NCBI GenBank assembly: GCA_019750655.1
Contig: JAIEOG010000176.1
Coordinates: 1-6,190 of the forward strand
Reading direction: 5' to 3'
Origin: a bacterium
Lineage (GTDB): Bacteria; Bdellovibrionota; FAC87; UBA2466
Length of the DNA: 6,190 nucleotides
Numbering within the stretch: the first letter of the stretch is position 1; each line of letters opens with the position of its first letter. The translations under genes were made by a program, and so were the position numbers. Of this stretch, positions 1 to 5,078 are shown one piece after another. The notes under the pieces were generated by a model that worked only from the letters and a program-made list of their open reading frames with translations, was not told the origin of the DNA and searched no databases.

Positions 1-116
1 TGTGAGTGATCCGCATGGATCGCTTCACATTGAGCCGTAGTAGTGGGAGTGCTCGAGCAAGATGTAAGCCCTAGCACTAGCCCCAATCCGAAAAAACTAT
101 TGAGTGCTAAACGCAT
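1..116 (-). CDS. Small lipoprotein, N-terminal part only (runs off left edge)
   Basis: The minus strand reads ATG at 116-114 and stays open to the window edge, giving 38 complete codons. The start of the product is a textbook lipoprotein signal peptide: a short basic N-terminus (M-R), a hydrophobic stretch at about residues 3-17 (LALNSFFGLGLVLGL) and a lipobox LTSC with the lipidated Cys at residue 20. After it come SSTPTTTAQCEAIHADHS, a Ser/Thr-rich linker with a second Cys at 29. Ser at position +2 favours outer-membrane rather than inner-membrane retention under the enterobacterial Lol rule. A strong Shine-Dalgarno six bases upstream supports the start. The gene lies 65 bp downstream of the aldo/keto reductase on the same strand and may be read from the same transcript or its own promoter. 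The function of the mature protein cannot be told from what is visible. Confidence 0.85.
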   Translation of the reverse strand, partial: MRLALNSFFGLGLVLGLTSCSSTPTTTAQCEAIHADHS

Positions 117-122
117 GGTGTT

Positions 123-128
123 CTCCTT
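123..128 (-). promoter_or_regulatory. Shine-Dalgarno for the left-edge lipoprotein
   Basis: The minus strand reads AAGGAG followed by AACACC and then ATG, a near-perfect Shine-Dalgarno at 6-nt spacing. It is the strongest ribosome binding site in the window and fixes the start of the edge lipoprotein at 116. Confidence 0.85.
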
Positions 129-159
129 GTTGGTCGCAAGTGTACTGCAAGATAGCGTT

Positions 160-174
160 AGCGCACGGGGCGCT
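160..174. repeat. Short inverted repeat downstream of the aldo/keto reductase
   Basis: AGCGC at 160-164 and GCGCT at 170-174 form a 5-bp stem with a 5-nt loop, 8 nt beyond the reductase stop codon. In the minus-strand transcript it is followed by AACGCUAUCUUG with no U-tract, so it is not a canonical intrinsic terminator. The rest of the 117-181 gap holds only the lipoprotein ribosome binding site; I see no convincing promoter. Confidence 0.3.
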
Positions 175-181
175 GTTTCAT

Positions 182-1000
182 TTAGGGTGTTTGGGTAGGA
201 TCCCAGCACGTGCGCAGGCCTTGGTCCAGGCCATTGATCTGTTCCATCTCCGACTCACTGAGTTGAAAGTCAAACACGGCGAGGTTCTCGATCATGTGCG
301 TTTTCTGCGTCGTCTTTGGAATCACGGAAAGCCCGTGTTGCAACAGCCAGCGCAACATCACTTGCGGGACGCTGCGCCGGTGCGCCTGCGCCACGGAGCG
401 CAGCACCGGGTTGTCGTGGTAGTGGCCGTGGACTAAGGGGCTATACGCCATCAGGTGGATATTGTGTTGCCGGCTGAAATCTAGAAGATCTTTTTGGAAT
501 AGGAACGGGTGAAACTCGACCTGGTTCACCGCCGGGATGATGTGCGTGCGGTCCATGAGTTCTTGCAGGTGGCGTACGGTGTAGTTGCTCACGCCGACGG
601 CACGGCATTTGCCCGAATTGACGATCTGTTGGAGGGCTTGCCAGGTTTCGACACGTTTGCCCGTGACGGGGAAGTGGCTCAGAAAAAGGTCTACCCATTC
701 GGTTCCCAGGCGCTGCAAACTCTCGTCAAAGGCCGCGGCGGCGCGTGCTTTGCTGTGGTCGTCCGTCCAAAGCTTGCTCGTGACAAAAACAGTTTTTCGC
801 GCGAGACCGCTAGCGCGGATCGCTTCTCCCACTTCGGCTTCGTTGCCGTAAATCTTGGCTGTGTCGATGTGGCGGTACCCAGCTGCTAGAGCCTCCCCCA
901 CCACTTGAAGGGTTTGCACCGCGGGTAGTTTCCACACACCAAGTCCCATCCGAGGGAGCTGGACATTGCCGCGCAGTTTAACCGTGGGTTCTAAGTGCAT
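182..1000 (-). CDS. Aldo/keto reductase (AKR family, NAD(P)H-dependent oxidoreductase)
   Basis: This 272-residue cytosolic protein belongs to the (beta/alpha)8-barrel aldo/keto reductases, which reduce aldehydes or ketones with NADPH. It matches the small bacterial branch that includes 2,5-diketo-D-gluconate reductases and broad aldehyde reductases. The N-terminal signature GYRHIDTAKIYGNEAEVG spans residues 41-58. The catalytic tetrad can be assigned as Asp46, Tyr51, Lys76 (in VTSKLW) and His109 (in LSHFP, where many relatives have IHWP). GKCRAVGVSNY (130-140) and VNQVEFHP (158-165) are standard internal motifs, and VIPKTTQK (226-233) is the cofactor phosphate-binding region. Length is normal for the family. 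The start is placed by alignment of the first strand (TVKLRGNVQLPRMGLGVW). It lies 14 bp after the hydrolase stop and lacks a Shine-Dalgarno, so it is probably translated by coupling or from a near-leaderless transcript. The substrate cannot be deduced. Confidence 0.95.
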   Translation of the reverse strand: MHLEPTVKLRGNVQLPRMGLGVWKLPAVQTLQVVGEALAAGYRHIDTAKIYGNEAEVGEAIRASGLARKTVFVTSKLWTDDHSKARAAAAFDESLQRLGTEWVDLFLSHFPVTGKRVETWQALQQIVNSGKCRAVGVSNYTVRHLQELMDRTHIIPAVNQVEFHPFLFQKDLLDFSRQHNIHLMAYSPLVHGHYHDNPVLRSVAQAHRRSVPQVMLRWLLQHGLSVIPKTTQKTHMIENLAVFDFQLSESEMEQINGLDQGLRTCWDPTQTP

Positions 1001-1006
1001 GCCGGG

Positions 1007-1017
1007 ATTGTATATCA
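1007..1017 (-). promoter_or_regulatory. Possible extended -10 element just upstream of the aldo/keto reductase
   Basis: The minus strand across the hydrolase stop reads TGATATACAAT, which resembles an extended -10 (TG-n-TATACA, or TACAAT with 5 of 6 consensus bases). It ends only 6-8 nt before the ATG and no -35 hexamer is recognisable 17 bp upstream. If used, the transcript would begin at or next to the start codon. This is a weak call made because the gene has no Shine-Dalgarno. Confidence 0.2.
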
Positions 1018-1803
1018 GCGCTGAGTGGAGAGGAAGCTAAGCACCGCTTCGTAGAAACGTTTTGGGCTTTCAGCCAAGAAGAGGTGGCCAACACCTGGGA
1101 AAATCTCTAGCTGGCTTTGGCGGATGGCACGGTGAGTGACCTCGGCCGCTTCCGGTGCAATCACTCCATCGTCTTCGCCGTGGAGAATGAGCGTGGGGCA
1201 GTGAATTCCGTGCAGCAGAGCTGTGAAATCGTAGCGGTCGAGAGCTTTGCGCTGTTGGGCAGCGCGCTCTTTGGAAACAGGGTCTTGGAACGCTTTTGCC
1301 ATTTCCTTGATCAAAGAGCGGAAGAGTAACGGGTTGGCTTGCGCGAACTTGGGCGAAACATAACGCGCCAGATTCTGTTCCAAAGCATCGCCTTCCTGGC
1401 TCGCCAAATTATTATCGAGCGAAAGGAAAAACGAAGAAGGTGTGGTCGAAACCAAGCAGAGAGACGCCACTTGCGCTGCATGTTGGTTACCGAGCAGCAT
1501 GGAGAGCACGCCGCCGTAAGAAACGCCCAATAGGTGGCTTTTTTCGATTCCCAGGTGCGTCCACAGAGCCGAAACATCCGTGACCATGTCCGAGACCTTG
1601 AAACCCGGAGCGCTCTGGCTCTGTCCCGATCCGCGGTTATCCAAGCGCAGCACGCGCCAACCATTCTCATTGAGAAGCTTTGCAAAAGCTCGAAAATCGC
1701 CCGAGGAACGGCTGTAGCCGTTGAGCAGTGTCACGCAAGGTGCGGAGTCCTCCCCTTCGAGGAGGTAAAAAATCTCAGCACTGGGACGCTCAAAAAACGG
1801 CAT
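1015..1803 (-). CDS. Alpha/beta hydrolase (serine hydrolase, esterase/lipase-like)
   Basis: A 262-residue single-domain alpha/beta hydrolase without a signal peptide, presumably cytosolic. The nucleophile elbow is GVSYGG at 93-98 with Ser95. The acid is most likely Asp212 in LILHGEDDGVIAP (Asp211 is the alternative), and the base is His240 in PGVGHLF. The DNRGSGQS motif at 55-62 corresponds to the usual DxRGxGxS segment after strand 4. The cap region is roughly residues 120-190, rich in helix and charge. The oxyanion segment LLNGYSRSS (26-34) has Asn where most relatives have His (HGxx), a modest departure. The ATG at 1803 directly follows the TAG of the aminopeptidase, so the two are almost certainly one transcript with coupled translation. 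The fold and triad are clear; the substrate (ester, lactone, amide or other) is not. Confidence 0.93.
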   Translation of the reverse strand: MPFFERPSAEIFYLLEGEDSAPCVTLLNGYSRSSGDFRAFAKLLNENGWRVLRLDNRGSGQSQSAPGFKVSDMVTDVSALWTHLGIEKSHLLGVSYGGVLSMLLGNQHAAQVASLCLVSTTPSSFFLSLDNNLASQEGDALEQNLARYVSPKFAQANPLLFRSLIKEMAKAFQDPVSKERAAQQRKALDRYDFTALLHGIHCPTLILHGEDDGVIAPEAAEVTHRAIRQSQLEIFPGVGHLFLAESPKRFYEAVLSFLSTQR

Positions 1804-3090
1804 CTAGTGCCACCCGGGGTGCGCGAAAAACTCCACCAGCATCTTTTCCAGCGAGTGAAAGTCTTGGCTGCCGGCGAGCTCCCGCAGTGAGTGCATTGCG
1901 AAGGTCGGAACGCCGACGTCCACCGTTTTCACTCCGAGCACAGTCGCCGTGATGGGCCCAATCGTGCTGCCGCAGGGCATGTCATTACGAGACACGAATT
2001 CTTGAAACGGGACACCCGCCTTTTGGAAGCACTCCTTCACAATCGCTGCTGTTTCCGCGGAAGTCGCGTAGCGCTGGTTCCAATTTGTTTTGATGGCGGG
2101 CCCTTGGTTTAGCAGCGGCCGGTGTTGCGGGTCGTGCTTTTCCGGATAGGACGGGTGCACACCATGCGCATTGTCTGTCGAAACGAGGACGGAGTGATCC
2201 AAAGCCCGGGCCAGCGTTTCGGCATTTCCGCCCGCCAGGCGTTCAACGACCGATTTCAAGAATGTGCCTTGAGCGCCGACAGCGGATGCGCTGCCGACTT
2301 CTTCGTGATCGCTGCAAACCAGAACGGCCGTCGCTTTCCCTTGGCTCTGGGCGAGAGCTTGCGCTCCGGCATAGCAGCTCAGCAAGTTGTCGATGCGTGC
2401 GGATGTGATGAATTCCTGGTGTAACCCGGTTAGTGAAGGCGCTTGGGTATCGTAGAAAACAAGCTCGTGGCTGACGATACTCTGGGCGCGCGGATCGTGC
2501 TTTCGGACCTGAGCAAGCAGCGCTTCCTGCATGTCCTCGGCGCCCGCTTCGAGTGCAATCAAAGGCACCATTTCTGTTTGTTTTTGGATCGAGCGGTTCT
2601 CGTTCGCACTGCGATTGAGGTGGATGGCAAGATTCGGAACGACGGCGATTGGCTTTTCAAAGTCGATCAAGGTGCTGCGAGTTGCCTTACCGTCGGAGTA
2701 GAAAACGCGGCCAGCGAGTGAAAGATCGCGGTCAAACCAGGTCGCAAGCAACGGGCTGCCATAAACCTCGACCGCGAGGCGGAGGCTGTGGCGTTCTTCC
2801 ATTTCCGCATTGGGCTTGAGTTTCAGGCAAGGGCTATCGGTGTGCGCTCCGACGAAGCGAAAGCCCTTTTCGGCAAGCGAGTCTCCTAGCCGGAAAGCAA
2901 TCAGCGAAGAGTCGCCTCGCGTGACATAGTGCTTGCTACCAGCAGTGAGCTTCCAGGCATCGCCTTCTTTGATCTCTGTAAACCCGGCTTCGCCGAGAAT
3001 CGCTTTCAAAGAACCCACCGCATGGAACGGCGAGGGCGAAGTTTTAAGAAAGTGCATTAGCCCGTCAGCGGGCGTGGTCTTGATTGGCAT
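1804..3090 (-). CDS. apeB: M18 family aminopeptidase (aspartyl aminopeptidase-like)
   Basis: A 428-residue zinc aminopeptidase of family M18, the usual length for the bacterial members; eukaryotic relatives (DNPEP) prefer N-terminal Asp or Glu. Diagnostic blocks appear in order: LKTSPSPFHAVGSL (15-28), GAHTDSPCLKLKP (81-93), TWFDRDLSLAGRV (117-129), ARIDNLLSC (231-239), DHEEVGSASAVGAQG (261-275), STDNAHGVHPSYPEKHD (304-320), RNDMPCGSTIGP (368-379) and FAMHSLRE (397-404). From the family, the metal ligands should be His83, Asp234, Glu264, Asp306 and His400, with Glu263 as catalytic base; all are present. No signal peptide, so cytosolic, likely a dodecamer as in characterised relatives. The start at 3090 keeps the conserved helix before SPSPFHAV; an internal Met12 is possible but shorter than usual. 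No clear Shine-Dalgarno precedes the ATG; the 44-bp gap upstream contains no obvious terminator. It leads the coupled hydrolase and reductase genes. Confidence 0.96.
   Translation of the reverse strand: MPIKTTPADGLMHFLKTSPSPFHAVGSLKAILGEAGFTEIKEGDAWKLTAGSKHYVTRGDSSLIAFRLGDSLAEKGFRFVGAHTDSPCLKLKPNAEMEERHSLRLAVEVYGSPLLATWFDRDLSLAGRVFYSDGKATRSTLIDFEKPIAVVPNLAIHLNRSANENRSIQKQTEMVPLIALEAGAEDMQEALLAQVRKHDPRAQSIVSHELVFYDTQAPSLTGLHQEFITSARIDNLLSCYAGAQALAQSQGKATAVLVCSDHEEVGSASAVGAQGTFLKSVVERLAGGNAETLARALDHSVLVSTDNAHGVHPSYPEKHDPQHRPLLNQGPAIKTNWNQRYATSAETAAIVKECFQKAGVPFQEFVSRNDMPCGSTIGPITATVLGVKTVDVGVPTFAMHSLRELAGSQDFHSLEKMLVEFFAHPGWH
1810..1815 (-). promoter_or_regulatory. Shine-Dalgarno-like site for the alpha/beta hydrolase, inside the aminopeptidase gene
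   Basis: The minus strand reads GGGTGG, then CACTAG, then ATG, so a G-rich ribosome binding site lies 6 nt from the hydrolase start and overlaps the last codons (Gly-Trp-His) of the aminopeptidase. This arrangement fits translational coupling across the abutting stop and start codons. Confidence 0.55.
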
Positions 3091-3134
3091 GCGCCTAGGT
3101 TAGGAGACGCACGCCCTTCCGGCAAGTAGGAGCC

Positions 3135-4901
3135 TTAAGGGCCGCAGAAGCAGCCGACGGTATAGTCGCTATCGTCGTGGTCGGGGTTTTGGCCGACCCC
3201 GTAGCAGTAGTTACCGGAGCTAGACGAAGAAGCGGTATAGCCATCTTCCCCCCAGGTGCCATAGGGGAAAGTCAAAATGCCTCGGGCTGAATTTGGCCGC
3301 ACTTCACCTGAGGCGCAGCGAGCGCTGTCAGGTGAGAGGATATTGTTCAAGCTCTTGCTTTGGCAGAAAGTCGGGCAGTTCTGCTTATTCGCTTGGAACC
3401 ACCCGCCCACCACATCGACGTTAAGTGTACGCTGGCTTGTGCCGTAGGCGTTGGTGCAAGACACAACGTAGGTCGTATCTGCCGTTGCGTTCAACACGGT
3501 GTAAGTCGTTACGGTGCCATTCGCAACGTTCGTGCCGTTGCGTGTAAGTGCGCAGGCCGTTGCGCCCGAAGCATTCCAACCGACCGTGTAGCCCGATCCC
3601 GCCGTCACTTGAATGGTGGAGTCCGTGCCAGCGCCTTGCAGGATAATCGTCGGCAAGGGGCCATTGGCAATCTGGGCATCGCAACGGCTACCGACGTTAT
3701 TGCTGCCGTAGACGTACAGAGAAAGAGTCGTCGGGGCGCTGAAAAGCTTAATCGGAACCGATTTATTCGTGAAGCCCGCGCCACCGAAAATGACCACAGA
3801 CTCAATCCCGTAACCCACGATGTAGGCGCCCGAGAAAGTGCCCACGATATCTACCGAGGCGTTAAAGGTTCCTGGCAAAGTCGTTGGTGTGGTTGCTGGC
3901 AAGCGCAGGGCGCAGCCGGGGGCCACTTTGTAAGTCACTGTGGAAGTCGTGCTGCCACCGGGCCCAGTTGCCTTTGCAGTCGACGTGATGGTTCCAGAAT
4001 TTGAGGGGGAGACCGTCCGTTTGGCGGTGCTGCCCGTCAAGGTTGCGGCGACGCCATCGATCTCCACGCTGGTAACGTTTCCGTTCACCAGTGCCGTCAA
4101 TTCCACCGAGTTTCCCACCGACAGGGCGGTCGGGTTAGCACTGAAGCTTAAGATAGAAGGTGCCGACATCGCGACGGGAGTAATCGTCACGGTGCTGCTG
4201 CACGTGCCGAGGTTCCCCGCGGAATCCTTTACTTCAAACGTGAGGGTGTTGGAACCCGGGGTTTGAAGAGAAACCTGGAGTGAGTGCGATAGTGCTGCAG
4301 CATCCGGAAGCGAAACGTTCAGTGCCGAAGAAGCCAAGGCAACGTTCGATTTCAGGACGCGATTCAGAGAAACAGACGATGTGCTTGCGACCGTGAAGCC
4401 AAAGCTCACGGGTTGAGGCATTTGGCCCAAAGAATCGACCGTGCCACTGATGTTTGTGGCGCTCGCGGTTACCGTGCAAGCCGCGGGTTGCGCGACGGTG
4501 AAGTTCGCCGATTGCAAAGTATAGGTCTTAATGACGTTGTTATTCGCGTCGAGGGAGCTAACGAGCACGCTTTCCATCTGGCTGCCGGACGTCGTGTAAG
4601 TCTTCGTGAAGACGCTCGGACCACCGGACGTGAAATTCAAAGTGCCGCCCGCATAGGTTAACGAGTATCGGCCCGTGCAACCCTGAACGGTCGCCATCCA
4701 GAAGATGGAGTCGTTCATCTTGATATCGGTAATGGCTTTATTGATCGGCACCAAAGTTCCGGACATATCGCTGGTGCAAGCGGTAAGGCTGTAGTTAGAG
4801 TTGCCGTCGCCGTTGTAGACCCGTCGCACGGAACAAGCAGCAAGGGTGAGCATGAAGCCCACGGCAAAAAATGCAGTACTAAGCTGTTTTAAACGAGACA
4901 C
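3135..4901 (-). CDS. Multi-domain secreted lipoprotein with Ig-like modules and Cys-rich C-terminus
   Basis: A 588-residue lipoprotein: basic start (SRLK), hydrophobic segment about 8-20, lipobox LAAC with Cys23, then Ser at +2, suggesting outer-membrane or surface location. The translation start is GTG at 4901, with AGGGG six bases upstream. The mature protein is Ser/Thr/Asn/Gly-rich beta-type sequence. I see an N-terminal module (about 36-138), a module with Cys142 and Cys234, an Ig-like module (about 246-326, opening PSILSFSANPTALSVGNSV and closing in a TGPGGSTTSTVTYKV strand), a module with Cys330 and Cys407, and an Ig-like module (about 417-497) with Cys450 and Cys482 in the ATACALT and YVVSCTN positions. 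The C-terminal 90 residues (498-588) hold six cysteines (509, 513, 529, 566, 584, 586), an acidic DHDDSD and end in GCFCGP. No catalytic motif is visible; adhesion or surface binding is an inference. It stands between a DsbD homologue and the aminopeptidase. Confidence 0.9.
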   Translation of the reverse strand: MSRLKQLSTAFFAVGFMLTLAACSVRRVYNGDGNSNYSLTACTSDMSGTLVPINKAITDIKMNDSIFWMATVQGCTGRYSLTYAGGTLNFTSGGPSVFTKTYTTSGSQMESVLVSSLDANNNVIKTYTLQSANFTVAQPAACTVTASATNISGTVDSLGQMPQPVSFGFTVASTSSVSLNRVLKSNVALASSALNVSLPDAAALSHSLQVSLQTPGSNTLTFEVKDSAGNLGTCSSTVTITPVAMSAPSILSFSANPTALSVGNSVELTALVNGNVTSVEIDGVAATLTGSTAKRTVSPSNSGTITSTAKATGPGGSTTSTVTYKVAPGCALRLPATTPTTLPGTFNASVDIVGTFSGAYIVGYGIESVVIFGGAGFTNKSVPIKLFSAPTTLSLYVYGSNNVGSRCDAQIANGPLPTIILQGAGTDSTIQVTAGSGYTVGWNASGATACALTRNGTNVANGTVTTYTVLNATADTTYVVSCTNAYGTSQRTLNVDVVGGWFQANKQNCPTFCQSKSLNNILSPDSARCASGEVRPNSARGILTFPYGTWGEDGYTASSSSSGNYCYGVGQNPDHDDSDYTVGCFCGP

Positions 4902-4906
4902 GGCAT

Positions 4907-4928
4907 ACCCCTGTACTGCCGAAGGGGT
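4907..4928 (-). promoter_or_regulatory. Leader hairpin enclosing the lipoprotein Shine-Dalgarno
   Basis: In the minus-strand transcript ACCCCU (4928-4923) can pair perfectly with AGGGGU (4912-4907) around a 10-nt loop. The 3' arm is the presumed Shine-Dalgarno (AGGGG, 4912-4908), six bases before the GTG start at 4901, so the folded form would hide it. The inverted repeat is read directly from the sequence; any control of translation is inference. Confidence 0.4.
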
Positions 4929-4929
4929 T

Positions 4930-4942
4930 GCAAGAGCCTTGC
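4930..4942 (-). repeat. Second small leader hairpin upstream of the lipoprotein
   Basis: The minus strand reads GCAAG GCT CTTGC, a perfect 5-bp stem with a 3-nt loop, one base upstream of the hairpin that covers the Shine-Dalgarno. The two stems would stack or compete in the 5' leader. It lacks a U-tract, so it is not a terminator for the upstream gene. Confidence 0.35.
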
Positions 4943-4997
4943 CTGATAGTTTTACGCATGGAAACGGGGGCTGCGATCGTCTACTTGTTCGACACTC

Positions 4998-5027
4998 CCG
5001 GCTTAGGCAGCGTAAGCGTCGGTTTTT
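4998..5027 (+). terminator. Terminator-like hairpin plus T5 on the plus strand
   Basis: On the plus strand CCG (4998-5000) and GCTTA (5001-5005) can pair with TAAGC (5013-5017) and CGG (5020-5022), with a 7-nt loop and a 2-nt bulge (GT), followed directly by TTTTT (5023-5027). This has the order of an intrinsic terminator but faces away from every gene in the window, since all are on the minus strand. The rest of the gap between 4902 and 5078 shows no convincing promoter for the lipoprotein. Confidence 0.3.
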
Positions 5028-5029
5028 CT

Positions 5030-5043
5030 AGCGCTAAAGCGCT
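5030..5043. repeat. Perfect inverted repeat AGCGC-TAAA-GCGCT in the gap after dsbD
   Basis: AGCGC (5030-5034) and GCGCT (5039-5043) form a 5-bp GC-rich stem around a 4-nt loop, 35 nt past the DsbD-family stop codon. In the minus-strand transcript it is followed by AGAAAAACC rather than U residues, so an intrinsic terminator is not supported; it could protect a 3' end or be incidental. Confidence 0.35.
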
Positions 5044-5078
5044 GTCCGGATTCTAAGCAGGTTTTGTCGACGTCCCAG

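Noticed and set aside
104..436. Plus-strand frame of 110 codons across the reductase 3' end
   Set aside because: It runs antisense to both the edge lipoprotein start and the conserved end of the aldo/keto reductase and has no family resemblance.
1015..1024. 10-bp palindrome TCAGCGCTGA at the hydrolase stop codon
   Set aside because: Palindromes of this length are expected several times by chance in 6 kb, and it has no U-tract to act as a terminator.
3097..3125. TTGCCG-17 bp-TAACCT as a promoter for the aminopeptidase
   Set aside because: The -10 matches only three of six consensus bases and would sit six bases from the ATG. Kept only as a comment under the leaderless idea, not as a feature.
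3360..4004. Plus-strand open frame of 214 codons opposite the large lipoprotein
   Set aside because: It lies wholly inside the lipoprotein gene on the opposite strand, has an Arg/Ala/His/Cys-rich composition typical of an antisense shadow, and shows no recognisable domain. The lipoprotein has a signal peptide and coherent modules.
3940..4266. Plus-strand frame of 108 codons that looks protein-like (many Val, Ala, Pro)
   Set aside because: It is the reverse complement of Ser/Thr/Gly/Asn-rich Ig-like coding sequence read in a complementary phase; no independent ribosome site or domain is seen.
4902..5078. Possible small RNA gene or promoter in the gap before the lipoprotein
   Set aside because: Apart from the hairpins reported, no -35/-10 pair with more than weak similarity and no small frame with a ribosome site on the minus strand could be found by eye.
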